A stretch of DNA of 9,353 nt from an uncultured Altererythrobacter sp. (GTDB lineage Bacteria > Pseudomonadota > Alphaproteobacteria > Sphingomonadales > Sphingomonadaceae). Each line of letters begins with the position of its first letter. Positions within the stretch are counted from its first letter, which is position 1. Made by a program: the position numbers and the translations under genes. The DNA lies in contig CAMPIA010000037.1 of the NCBI GenBank assembly GCA_946886175.1, positions 1-9,353 of the forward strand, given 5' to 3'. The notes under the pieces are model-generated. The model worked only from the letters and a program-made list of their open reading frames with translations. It was not told the origin of the DNA and did not search any database. Of the stretch, positions 1 through 6,380 are shown piece by piece.

Positions 1-1
1 G

Positions 2-424
2 GGTATATTCTCGAGCTGGGGCGCGTTCCGCGATCCGAGCGTGCCGCGCTGCTACGCCATCGCCCGGCCGCTGCCGACCTCGCGATCGGGCGATTATCGC
101 GCCTTCGCCAGCGTGGGCACCTGGCCGCGGCGACAGGTGCGCAACCAGCTCCACCTGCGGCTTTCGCGCAAGCTCGCCAAGGGTGCCGAGATTCGCCTGG
201 TGGTCGGAGACCGCCGCTTCACCCTCACCGGCGGAGGCGGCGACGCGTGGACGCGCGACAAGGCGGCCGACGCTGCGGTGATCGCCGCGATGCGTTCGGC
301 CGCGCGCATGACGGTAAGTTCGCGCGACACGCGCGGCCGGCGCTTTACCGACCGCTACGACCTGACCGGGGCCGCGACCGCGATCGACGCCGCGACCGTC
401 GGCTGCGCACGCCTGGGCCGCTGA
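2..424 (+). CDS. Invasion-associated locus B (IalB)-like secreted protein, C-terminal part
   Basis: The 5' end lies outside the window; the reading frame is open from base 2 to a TGA at 422-424 (140 residues visible). The visible part starts GIFSSWGAFRD and contains PRCYAIARP, a basic stretch with GTWPRRQVRNQLH, a GGGGDAW turn, and a second cysteine near the C-terminus (VGCARLGR). This pattern, with an early and a late cysteine, resembles the IalB domain proteins common in Alphaproteobacteria, which are exported to the periplasm or envelope; the sphingomonad versions have no proven role. The two cysteines could form a disulfide. The family call is from recognition of sequence style, not a search. 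No signal peptide can be seen because the N-terminus is missing. It converges with the outer-membrane protein gene on the minus strand, with a terminator between them. Confidence 0.6.
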   Translation, partial: GIFSSWGAFRDPSVPRCYAIARPLPTSRSGDYRAFASVGTWPRRQVRNQLHLRLSRKLAKGAEIRLVVGDRRFTLTGGGGDAWTRDKAADAAVIAAMRSAARMTVSSRDTRGRRFTDRYDLTGAATAIDAATVGCARLGR

Positions 425-439
425 TCAAAACTGCCGCCG

Positions 440-470
440 AAACGAAAAGGGCGAGGCCGAAGCCCCGCCC
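440..470 (-). terminator. Intrinsic terminator of the outer-membrane barrel gene (UUCG tetraloop)
   Basis: Read on the minus strand, GGGCGGGGC (470-462), loop TTCG, GCCTCGCCC (457-449) form a 9-bp stem with a single G-U wobble, followed directly by TTTTCGTTT. A stable UUCG loop, GC-rich stem and U-tract lie 37 bp past the stop at 508. On the plus strand the same element has an A-C mismatch in the stem and only a short broken T-tract. It may still act weakly for the IalB-like gene, but it is better suited to the minus strand. Confidence 0.85.
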
Positions 471-507
471 TTCCGTTCAGGCATTTTGGTGACGTGACCG
501 CCGGAGC

Positions 508-1176
508 TTAGAAGCGCCAGCCGACCGCCGCCATGACCTGGTGCCGGTCGAGATCGACATCGAACTGATCGGCGTCGGGCGCGTCTGCCGGCTGATCGAC
601 TTCGGCTTCCGAATAGTTCGAATAGCGATACTCGCCCTTGACATACATGCCCGAGCCCATCGCGTATTCGACGCCGGCGCCCAGACGATAGCCATCGGTA
701 TCGATGTCCTGGCTGAACTCGTTCTCGCCGTCGGTCGACGTAAGGTCGAACTTGGCGTTGGTGTAACCACCCTTGGCGTAGATCAGCGTGTTCGGCGTGA
801 CCTTCGCGCCGGCGCGCAGGCCGACGTAAATGTCGCGATTGGCGTCAACCGCGCCAAGGCCGAAACTTTCGAAATCGCCCGCGTCGAACTCGGTGTCGGC
901 GGTCGATTCCATATATTCGGCTTCGACGCCGATCACGGCGCCGCCGGTGTCGATATCGTAGCCGGCCTCGACGCCGTAGCCGAAGCCTTCGATCGACTGG
1001 TCGTTTTCGTCGTTGTTCTCGTCGTCGATGCTGCTCCCGGCGCCGGTCTGGTCGTAGCCGCCGATCACGCCGATGCGCGGCCCGTTGAACGGCGAATCTT
1101 CGGTCGATTGCGCCATCGCAGGCGTGGCCAAAGCCACGAGCGACCCGGTGGCGATGAATGCGATCGTCTTTTTCAT
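508..1176 (-). CDS. Small outer-membrane beta-barrel protein (porin/opacity-type)
   Basis: Encodes 222 aa. The start is chosen at ATG 1176 because it opens a clear Sec signal peptide ([22 protein letters not shown], cleavage before Q23) and is preceded by GGAG (1185-1182). The open frame continues upstream to 1350, but that extension is not signal-like. After the signal come alternating aromatic/small-residue strands ([89 protein letters not shown]), consistent with an 8-stranded barrel of the OMP_b-brl/OmpA-membrane type. The terminal Phe is the usual BAM-recognition C-terminus. The loops are strikingly acidic: about residues 49-63, 148-162 and 189-211 are rich in Asp and Glu. No pore specificity can be assigned. 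It is a single gene with its own terminator and a 5'-leader hairpin. Confidence 0.85.
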   Translation of the reverse strand: MKKTIAFIATGSLVALATPAMAQSTEDSPFNGPRIGVIGGYDQTGAGSSIDDENNDENDQSIEGFGYGVEAGYDIDTGGAVIGVEAEYMESTADTEFDAGDFESFGLGAVDANRDIYVGLRAGAKVTPNTLIYAKGGYTNAKFDLTSTDGENEFSQDIDTDGYRLGAGVEYAMGSGMYVKGEYRYSNYSEAEVDQPADAPDADQFDVDLDRHQVMAAVGWRF

Positions 1177-1196
1177 AAGTACTCCATCGTTGTCCG

Positions 1197-1220
1197 GCGG
1201 ACAGCTCTTCGGCCGTCCGC
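1197..1220 (-). promoter_or_regulatory. Hairpin in the 5' leader of the outer-membrane barrel gene
   Basis: On the minus strand GCGGACGGC (1220-1212), a 6-nt loop, and GCTGTCCGC (1205-1197) can form a 9-bp stem with one G-U pair. It ends about 11 nt before the GGAG ribosome-binding site. Outer-membrane protein mRNAs are often regulated in the leader, so this could affect mRNA stability or translation. It carries no U-tract, so it is not a terminator. The rest of the 280-bp divergent region 1177-1456 shows no promoter I would defend for either flanking gene. Confidence 0.4.
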
Positions 1221-1456
1221 TCGGACCACCCAAACGGTGCGATCGGCGATCCGGTTTCATTAACGGGAGACAACGATTTTTGTGTTGCGTTTCAGCCACA
1301 TCTTGGGCGACGAACCGCCGATTTTCATCGACGAACGCCGGGAACGGCATCTTGTTCGATAATTCGCACGCGTCCGCCGCTCATTTTCACCGGTCGTCCC
1401 GAACGCTGCCGACAGGCTTTGCCTTGGGGCGCGCCGCGCCCTATATGCGCCTCGCC

Positions 1457-2698
1457 ATGGCCCACACCTCGCTGATGCCCATTCCCGGACAGATCGATCC
1501 GGTCCCCGTCGCGCGCGACATCACGCCGCGCGCCGACGGGCGTGTGGACCTGATCGGCTTGCCCAAGGCGCGGATCGCCGAGCTGTTCGCCGAAGCCGGT
1601 CTCGACGCCAAGCAGGCGAAGCTGCGCGCGAAGCAAGTGTTCCACTGGCTTTACCATCGCGGCGCAACCGGGTTCGAAGCGATGACCGACATCGCCAAGA
1701 CCATGCGCCCGTGGCTGGAAGAGCGCTTCGTGATCGGCCGCCCCGAAGTGGTCGAGGCGCAGCATTCGAGCGACGGCACCCGCAAGTGGCTGCTGCGCAC
1801 GCCCGACGGCCATGAGTTCGAGATGGTCTTCATCCCCGACGCCGATCGCGGCACGCTGTGCGTCTCGAGCCAGGTCGGCTGCACGCTCAACTGCACCTTC
1901 TGCCACACCGGCACGATGAAGCTGGTGCGCAACCTGACGCCGGGCGAGATCGTCGGCCAGGTCATGCTGGCGCGCGACGCGCTGGGCGAATGGCCCAGAG
2001 GCCGGATGGATGTCGCCGACGAGGAATCGGAAACCGAATACCGCTCCGACGGCCGCCTGCTGACCAATATCGTGATGATGGGCATGGGCGAACCGCTGTA
2101 TAATTTCGACAACGTGCGCGATGCGCTCCGTCTGGTGATGGACGGCGAAGGGCTCGCGCTATCGAAGCGGCGGATCACGCTGTCGACCAGCGGCGTGGTG
2201 CCGATGATGGCGCGTTGCGGAGAGGAGATCGGAGTCAACCTCGCGGTCTCGCTCCATGCCACGAACAAGGACGTGCGCGACGAGATCGTCCCGCTCAACC
2301 GCAAATACGGGATCGAGGAACTGCTCGCCGCCTGCGCCGCCTACCCCGGCGCCTCGAACGCGCGCCGCATCACGTTCGAGTACGTGATGCTGAAGGACAA
2401 GAACGACAGCGACGACGACGCGCGCGAGCTCGTGCGCCTGCTCAAGCAGTTCAGGCTGCCGGCCAAGGTCAACCTGATCCCGTTCAATCCCTGGCCCGGC
2501 GCGCCTTACGAATGCTCGATGCCCGAGCGCGTGAGGCGCTTTTCCGAGATCGTTTTCGAACACGGAATCAGCGCCCCGGTGCGCACCCCGCGCGGGCGCG
2601 ATATCGACGCCGCCTGCGGCCAGCTCAGAACCGCAGCACAGAAGAAGAGCCGGGCGCAGCGCGATCGCGAGGCCGCCGAAGCCGCGCCGGCCGCATGA
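1457..2698 (+). CDS. rlmN: 23S rRNA (adenine-2503-C2)/tRNA (adenine-37-C2) methyltransferase RlmN
   Basis: A radical-SAM dual-specificity RNA methyltransferase of 413 aa (slightly longer than E. coli RlmN), acting in the cytoplasm on 23S rRNA A2503 and on A37 of some tRNAs. The cluster motif CTLNCTFC gives the [4Fe-4S] ligands C142, C146 and C149. Upstream C135 (LCVSSQVG) corresponds to E. coli C118 and C387 (DIDAACGQL) to the methyl-carrying C355, so both catalytic cysteines are present. GMGEPL (209-214) is the glycine-rich SAM-binding motif. The N-terminal helical accessory domain ([15 protein letters not shown]) is intact. The start is uncertain: the frame is open far upstream, ATG 1445 and ATG 1457 are both possible, and neither has a clear Shine-Dalgarno. 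I prefer 1457 ([12 protein letters not shown]). The Lys/Arg-rich tail after the catalytic cysteine is normal for alphaproteobacterial homologues. It ends 22 bp from the convergent HxlR gene. Confidence 0.95.
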   Translation: MAHTSLMPIPGQIDPVPVARDITPRADGRVDLIGLPKARIAELFAEAGLDAKQAKLRAKQVFHWLYHRGATGFEAMTDIAKTMRPWLEERFVIGRPEVVEAQHSSDGTRKWLLRTPDGHEFEMVFIPDADRGTLCVSSQVGCTLNCTFCHTGTMKLVRNLTPGEIVGQVMLARDALGEWPRGRMDVADEESETEYRSDGRLLTNIVMMGMGEPLYNFDNVRDALRLVMDGEGLALSKRRITLSTSGVVPMMARCGEEIGVNLAVSLHATNKDVRDEIVPLNRKYGIEELLAACAAYPGASNARRITFEYVMLKDKNDSDDDARELVRLLKQFRLPAKVNLIPFNPWPGAPYECSMPERVRRFSEIVFEHGISAPVRTPRGRDIDAACGQLRTAAQKKSRAQRDREAAEAAPAA

Positions 2699-2720
2699 GC
2701 GACCGGGCAACGATCGTACG

Positions 2721-3158
2721 CTAGCCTTCGGCCGCATCGAACCGCGCGCGCGCGGCGTCGACCTCGTCCTTGTTCGCCATTGCCCAGACCCCGAGAACCC
2801 GGACCGGATCGCGCAGCGCGAGGCCCAACGGGGTCAGCGAATAATCGACTCGCGGCGGCACGCTGGGCGTCACCGCGCGTTCCACCAGCCCATCGCGCTC
2901 GAGCCCGCGCAAGGTGCGGGTGAGCATCCGCTGGGAGATCCCATCGATCGCGCGACGCAGCGCGTTGAAGCGCACCGGGCCGTCAGACAGGCTCATCACC
3001 ACCTGCATGGTCCACTTGTCGCCGATGCGCGCGAGAATGTCGTTCACCGCCCGGCAGTGGACCGGGTTGTGTTCGTAGATATCGCCATCATCGGGCACAT
3101 CGGTGTGCCCAGCGGACGAAAATGTGCCTTCTTGCGCGGATGCAGGGGTAGTTTCCAT
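2721..3158 (-). CDS. HxlR-family (DUF24) winged-helix transcriptional regulator with one cysteine
   Basis: Encodes 145 aa when started at ATG 3158 (METTPASAQ), which has AGGGG just upstream. ATG 3176 in the same frame lies inside the inverted repeat and is less likely. The HxlR core begins at about residue 35: C35-RAVNDILARIGDKWT, then RFNALRRAIDGISQRMLTRTL (recognition helix region) and GLVERAVTPSVPPRVDYSLTPLG (wing). C35 is the only cysteine and sits at the N-terminal position of the domain. In HxlR-type sensors such as B. subtilis YodB and C. glutamicum QorR, a cysteine in this region reacts with quinones, diamide or oxidants. The gene is divergent from an AzoR-type reductase, the kind of gene YodB controls in Bacillus. 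I infer a local redox or electrophile-responsive repressor of the neighbouring reductase and probably of itself. The first 30 residues are an acidic, poorly conserved-looking extension. Confidence 0.9.
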   Translation of the reverse strand: METTPASAQEGTFSSAGHTDVPDDGDIYEHNPVHCRAVNDILARIGDKWTMQVVMSLSDGPVRFNALRRAIDGISQRMLTRTLRGLERDGLVERAVTPSVPPRVDYSLTPLGLALRDPVRVLGVWAMANKDEVDAARARFDAAEG

Positions 3159-3163
3159 ATGGC

Positions 3164-3188
3164 CCCTAGTTATCATCCGTAACCAGGG
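3164..3188. promoter_or_regulatory. Candidate operator between the HxlR gene and azoR (imperfect inverted repeat)
   Basis: CCCTAGTTA (3164-3172), 7 bp, TAACCAGGG (3180-3188): the arms are reverse complements at 8 of 9 positions. It fills the middle of the 41-bp gap between the divergent start codons, as expected for a dimeric HxlR regulator controlling both genes. The outer CCCT/AGGG part also supplies the outward-facing ribosome-binding sites of both genes, so only the inner AGTTA/TAACC portion is independent evidence for an operator. Confidence 0.45.
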
Positions 3189-3199
3189 AATCCAAGACT

Positions 3200-3796
3200 A
3201 TGCAAATCCTCCGCATCGACAGCGCCACCACCGGCGCCAACTCGGTCAGCCGCGTGCTGACGCAGGCCATCGTCGACCACCTCGCCGCGAAGCATCCCGA
3301 GGCGAAGTTGATCGAGCGCGACCTCGTGGCCGATCCCCTGCCGCATATCGATCCGGTGACCACCGGCGCGATCCGCCTTCCACGCGAGAACCACGATGAA
3401 GCGATGGCCGCAGCCTTTCCCGCCGAGCGCGCCGTGCTCGACGAATTTCTCGCCTCCGACGTGGTGGTGATCGGCGCGCCGATGTACAATTTCACCATTC
3501 CCAGCCAGCTCAAGGCCTGGCTCGACCGCCTCGGCGTTCCCGGCGCGACCTTCACCTACCAGGACGGCGCGCCGCAGGGCCTCGCGGGCGGGCGACGCGT
3601 CATCGTCGCATCCTCACGCGGCGGCGCATACGAAATGGGCGGCGCGGCCGAACACCAGGAGACGCTGCTGCGCGACTTTCTCGGCTTCATCGGGATCGGC
3701 GATCCCGTGTTCATCCGTGCCGAAAAGACCGGTTTCGGCCCGGCCGTGCGCGAACAGGCGATCGCGGACGCGAGGGTCCTCATCGCGCAGCTTTGA
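3200..3796 (+). CDS. azoR: FMN-dependent NADH azoreductase / quinone reductase (AzoR family)
   Basis: A flavodoxin-fold enzyme of 198 aa (E. coli AzoR is about 200 aa) that uses NADH to reduce quinones and azo compounds by two electrons; it is cytoplasmic and usually dimeric. The N-terminal phosphate-binding loop NSVSR (14-18), the FMN-contacting segment APMYNFTIPSQL (93-104) and SSRGGAY (138-144) all match the family, and LGFIGIGDPVF (161-171) matches the usual C-terminal core. ATG 3200 is the family start, with AGGGA about 10 nt upstream. It is divergent from the HxlR-type regulator, with the candidate operator between them, which suggests induction by quinones or electrophiles. Older databases misname the family acyl-carrier-protein phosphodiesterase. 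The natural substrate here is unknown. Confidence 0.93.
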   Translation: MQILRIDSATTGANSVSRVLTQAIVDHLAAKHPEAKLIERDLVADPLPHIDPVTTGAIRLPRENHDEAMAAAFPAERAVLDEFLASDVVVIGAPMYNFTIPSQLKAWLDRLGVPGATFTYQDGAPQGLAGGRRVIVASSRGGAYEMGGAAEHQETLLRDFLGFIGIGDPVFIRAEKTGFGPAVREQAIADARVLIAQL

Positions 3797-3859
3797 TCCC
3801 CGATCCCGACGGTTCGCCTTTGTCCGGGAACGACTGGTCGCATCCGGCCGCGCTATCAC

Positions 3860-3895
3860 ATTTGTTCATCTGGGGTTGTGGATCGATGAACAAAT
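3860..3895. promoter_or_regulatory. Perfect 11-bp inverted repeat upstream of the glycine-zipper gene pair
   Basis: ATTTGTTCATC (3860-3870), a 14-bp spacer, and GATGAACAAAT (3885-3895) are exact reverse complements. It is notably AT-richer than its surroundings and lies 49 bp before the first glycine-zipper start codon and 63 bp after the azoR stop. It has no following U-tract and a weak stem for a terminator, so a regulator-binding palindrome is more likely than a terminator. I could not place a convincing -35/-10 pair relative to it, nor match it to a known regulator. Confidence 0.55.
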
Positions 3896-3944
3896 TACAG
3901 CGTAGTCCATGCGCAAAGTCCATCCCAGCAGGGGAGTTGAAACG

Positions 3945-4319
3945 ATGAAAAAAACACTGTTCGCAATTGCCGCCGCCTCGATGGCGGTCACCGCAACCCC
4001 GGCGCTCGCCGATCCACCGCCTTGGGCGCCCGCGCACGGGAAGCGCTACAAGGATGCGCGTAGCTACGACAGCTATGGCCGTTATCGCGAACCACGCCGG
4101 ATCGATTACGATTCGCGCATGTGGCGCGGCGACGACGGCCGCTATTATTGCGAGCGCGACAACGGCACCACCGGCCTCGTGATCGGCGCCGGCGTCGGTG
4201 CCCTTGCCGGGCACGAGATCGCCGGCAGCGGCGACCGAACGCTCGGAGCGATCCTCGGCGGCGCGGTCGGCGCAATCGTCGGCCGCGAAATCGACCGCGG
4301 CAGCCTCAAGTGCCGCTGA
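3945..4319 (+). CDS. Secreted glycine-zipper 2TM protein (paralogue 1)
   Basis: Encodes 124 aa. ATG 3945 is preceded by GGGGAG with 8-nt spacing and opens a clear signal peptide (MKKTLFAIAAASMAVTATPALA, cleavage before D23). There is no lipobox cysteine. The mature protein has a short basic and Tyr-rich linker (about 31-56), then DSRMWRGDDGRYYCERDNGTTG and a glycine zipper (about 77-113; GAGVGALAG ... GAILGGAVGAIVG) able to form a hairpin of two membrane or membrane-associated helices. This is the Rick_17kDa_Anti/glycine-zipper 2TM type found in small envelope proteins. C69 and C123 flank the zipper and could form a disulfide in the periplasm. The function is unknown. The last 69 residues are almost identical to those of the next gene, indicating tandem duplication. 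Confidence 0.85.
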   Translation: MKKTLFAIAAASMAVTATPALADPPPWAPAHGKRYKDARSYDSYGRYREPRRIDYDSRMWRGDDGRYYCERDNGTTGLVIGAGVGALAGHEIAGSGDRTLGAILGGAVGAIVGREIDRGSLKCR

Positions 4320-4375
4320 CGAACCGCTCTGGCCAAACCAACCCCTGAGATTTCGATCCGTAAGGAGTTAGAACC

Positions 4376-4810
4376 ATGTTGAAGACACCTCTTATCGCCG
4401 CCGCCGCCCTCGGCCTTGCCGCCACCGCGGCGCCTGCTGCGGCAGCCGAGTTGCCCGCCCCGTCGCCGAGCTACTCGCCGAACTCCATCGCGCAATTCGT
4501 CGATGTCTCGGCCTCGTACGACCGCGACCGCCGCTGGCGCGACCGCGACCGCTACGATCGGCACGGCCGCTATCGCGATCCACGCCCGATCCGGCGGGAC
4601 TCGCGCATGTGGCGCGGTGACGACGGCCGTTATTACTGCGAGCGCGACAATGGGACCACGGGCCTCGTCATCGGCGCCGGCGTGGGTGCCCTTGCCGGAC
4701 ACGAGATCGCCGGCAGTGGCGGCGACCGCACGCTGGGGGCGATCCTCGGCGGCGCGGTCGGCGCGATCGTCGGCCGCGAGATCGACCGGGGCAGCATGAA
4801 GTGCCGCTGA
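4376..4810 (+). CDS. Secreted glycine-zipper 2TM protein (paralogue 2)
   Basis: Encodes 144 aa. ATG 4376 follows AAGGAG with 8-nt spacing. The signal peptide MLKTPLIAAAALGLAATAAPAAAA is followed by a Pro/Ser segment (about 25-47), then an extremely charged Arg/Asp/Tyr stretch (YDRDRRWRDRDRYDRHGRYR, about 48-67) that is only partly present in paralogue 1. From DSRMWRG onward it is the same as paralogue 1 except for one added Gly and one Leu-to-Met change. C88 and C143 flank the glycine zipper as in the partner. It lies 56 bp after the first copy and before a strong terminator, so the two are probably co-transcribed, each with its own ribosome-binding site. Expected location is the periplasm or outer membrane; function is unknown. 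Confidence 0.85.
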   Translation: MLKTPLIAAAALGLAATAAPAAAAELPAPSPSYSPNSIAQFVDVSASYDRDRRWRDRDRYDRHGRYRDPRPIRRDSRMWRGDDGRYYCERDNGTTGLVIGAGVGALAGHEIAGSGGDRTLGAILGGAVGAIVGREIDRGSMKCR

Positions 4811-4853
4811 CGCTACGCCGAGCCGATTAACGCCAGCCGGTCCCGCAATCGAA

Positions 4854-4890
4854 GGCGCGCCGTCCACCCGGACGGCGCGCCTTTTTCTTT
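4854..4890 (+). terminator. Strong intrinsic terminator of the glycine-zipper gene pair
   Basis: GGCGCGCCGTCC (4854-4865), loop ACCC, and GGACGGCGCGCC (4870-4881) make a perfect 12-bp GC-rich stem, followed by TTTTTCTTT. Two A-T pairs can extend the base of the stem. It lies 43 bp after the stop of the second paralogue and ends 33 bp before the next start codon. Confidence 0.93.
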
Positions 4891-4923
4891 GCGCATGCGG
4901 GCACTTGTGCTTGAGTGTTTGGG

Positions 4924-5718
4924 ATGAGCGAAGGCGCGCCTCCCCTCCCCGCGGTTCTCGTCACCGGCGGGGCCAAGCGGATCGGCGCGGCGATCGCGCG
5001 GCGTTTCGGCGCGGCGGGCTGGCATGTGGTGATCCACTACGGCAGCTCGGCGCGCGAGGCCGAGGCGCTCGCCGCCGCGCTTCCCTCGGCCGAAACCGTG
5101 CATTGCGACCTCGCCGATGGCGACGCGGCGGTGGCGATGGTCGCGGCGTTCGCCGGTCGGCTGCCCGACTGGCGGGTGCTGGTGAACTCGGCCTCGATCT
5201 TCCACCCCGACCCGGTGACCGCGCTCGACCCGCGGACTTACGATCGCGCGACGCAGGTCAACGCGGCGACCCCCGCGCGCCTGGCGCAGGCGTTTCTCGC
5301 CCGGGCGCGCGCGGCCGGCGGGCGGCGCGTGATTCAGGTGACCGACCAGAAGCTCGCCAATCCCAATCCCGATTTCTTCAGCTACACGATGAGCAAGCAC
5401 GCCGTCGCCGCGATTGTGCCGATGCTGGCCCGAATGCGAGAAGCGGGGGGCGCCGCGCAGCCCGCAGACCGCGTCTATGCGCTCGCCCCCGGCGCCATCC
5501 TGCCAAGCCATGATCAGAGCGAGGCCGAGACCGAGGTTTCGCATCGCCTCAACCTGCTCCAGCGCAAGACCATGCCCGGCGAACTCGCCGACGCCTGCCT
5601 GTGGCTCGCCGAGGGCTGGCTCGCGAGCGGCGAGACGCTCTATCTCGACAGCGGCCAGCATCTGCTGGCCCAGCCGCGCGACGTGATCTATCTCGCGCGC
5701 GAAGGCGCCCGTCCGTGA
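4924..5718 (+). CDS. folM: Pteridine reductase-type short-chain dehydrogenase (FolM/PTR1-like)
   Basis: Encodes 264 aa with a Rossmann SDR fold. The coenzyme motif is TGGAKRIG (14-21), the TGxxxRxG form typical of pteridine reductases with NADPH preference, rather than the classical TGxxxGxG. VNSASIF replaces the NNAG motif. The catalytic region has TDQKL (D141) and YTMSK (Y154, K158), matching the Asp/Tyr/Lys triad of PTR1-like enzymes, in which Asp replaces the usual SDR Ser. FolM-type enzymes reduce dihydromonapterin and, weakly, dihydrofolate in the cytoplasm; the exact pterin here is inferred. The start is chosen at ATG 4924 (MSEGAPPLP); a GTG at 4915 is also in frame and the ribosome-binding site is weak. 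Its TGA overlaps the GTG start of the cytochrome b gene by 4 nt, so it heads a translationally coupled three-gene operon. Confidence 0.85.
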   Translation: MSEGAPPLPAVLVTGGAKRIGAAIARRFGAAGWHVVIHYGSSAREAEALAAALPSAETVHCDLADGDAAVAMVAAFAGRLPDWRVLVNSASIFHPDPVTALDPRTYDRATQVNAATPARLAQAFLARARAAGGRRVIQVTDQKLANPNPDFFSYTMSKHAVAAIVPMLARMREAGGAAQPADRVYALAPGAILPSHDQSEAETEVSHRLNLLQRKTMPGELADACLWLAEGWLASGETLYLDSGQHLLAQPRDVIYLAREGARP

Positions 5719-6380
5719 AGCGTCACGCGCTCTCGACCCGGTTGTGGCACTGGCTCAACCTGCTGTGCGTGGTGATTCTGTTCATGAGCGGGCTCAACAT
5801 TTCGAACGCTCACCCGCACCTCTACTGGGGCGATTGGGGCTTCGATCCCGCGACGGCCTGGCTCAGCGTGCCGCGGTTCCCCGGCTGGGCGACAATCCCC
5901 GGCTACTACAGCCTCGCAGCGGCGCGCGACTGGCATATCCTGATGGCCTGGCCTTTCGCGATCGGGCTGCTGTTCATGTGGATCGCGATGCTGGCGAACC
6001 GCCATTTCAAGCGCGATGTCGCGACCCGCCGCACGGAATGGCGCTGGTCCGCCATCCGCGCCGACGCCGCCGCGCACCTGCAGCTCGATTTCCATCGCGT
6101 GGGGAGCAAGTACAATTTCTTCCAGAAGGTGTCCTACGGCGTCGTCCTTGGCGTGCTGCTGCCCCTGATGGTGTTCACCGGCATGGGCATCAGCCCCGGG
6201 TGGGAGCCGCACCTGTCGTGGATGATCGAGGCGATGGGGGGCCGGCAGAGCGTGCGCTCGATCCACTTCCTCGCGGCCTGGGCGCTGTTCGGCTTTTTCG
6301 TCGTCCATGTCGTGCTGGTGGTTCTTTCTCGCCCGGTAAGACAGATGCGCGACATGATCACCGGAGGGCCGCGCGAATGA
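5715..6380 (+). CDS. Four-helix membrane cytochrome b (b561 / Ni-Fe hydrogenase b-type / thiosulfate reductase b-type)
   Basis: Encodes 221 aa from a GTG start that overlaps the upstream stop (GTGA). The N-terminus TRLWHWLN is typical of the cytochrome b561/thiosulfate-reductase-b-type (COG4117-like) family. Hydrophobic segments at about 15-30, 74-95, 138-158 and 183-204 give four helices. Likely b-heme ligands are H12, H74, H184 and H198, enough for two hemes. It should carry electrons between the quinone pool and a periplasmic partner. The obvious partner is the molybdenum enzyme encoded directly downstream with an ATGA overlap. The role parallels MsrQ (YedZ) with MsrP (YedY), but this protein resembles the b561/thiosulfate-reductase type rather than the MsrQ ferric-reductase fold. 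The direction of electron flow cannot be read from the sequence. Confidence 0.88.
   Translation: MKRHALSTRLWHWLNLLCVVILFMSGLNISNAHPHLYWGDWGFDPATAWLSVPRFPGWATIPGYYSLAAARDWHILMAWPFAIGLLFMWIAMLANRHFKRDVATRRTEWRWSAIRADAAAHLQLDFHRVGSKYNFFQKVSYGVVLGVLLPLMVFTGMGISPGWEPHLSWMIEAMGGRQSVRSIHFLAAWALFGFFVVHVVLVVLSRPVRQMRDMITGGPRE

Noticed and set aside
541..1263. 240-codon open frame on the plus strand opposite the outer-membrane gene
   Set aside because: Valine/alanine-rich antisense shadow of a well-supported gene; no ribosome-binding site or domain.
1177..1350. 58-residue N-terminal extension of the outer-membrane protein
   Set aside because: It would bury the Sec signal peptide inside the protein. 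ATG 1176 has a GGAG ribosome-binding site and a classical signal sequence.
1358..1363. GATAAT as the -10 of an rlmN promoter
   Set aside because: No acceptable -35 lies 16-18 bp upstream. A nearby GGAAC was tested as an EcfG-type -35, but no GTT occurs at the right spacing.
1073..1456. In-frame open extension upstream of rlmN
   Set aside because: The frame stays open because of high GC, but it runs antisense to the signal-peptide region of the outer-membrane gene and across the divergent promoter region. It has no RlmN-like content and the family start is near 1457.
3877..3885. TGTGGAT inside the inverted-repeat spacer as a DnaA box
   Set aside because: Only 7 of 9 positions match, it is a single copy, and there is no origin-like AT-rich context or neighbouring dnaA/dnaN genes.
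4145..4867. 240-codon minus-strand open frame across both glycine-zipper genes
   Set aside because: Shadow frame produced by GC-rich duplicated coding sequence; it runs through the terminator and has low-complexity Ala/Arg/Val composition.
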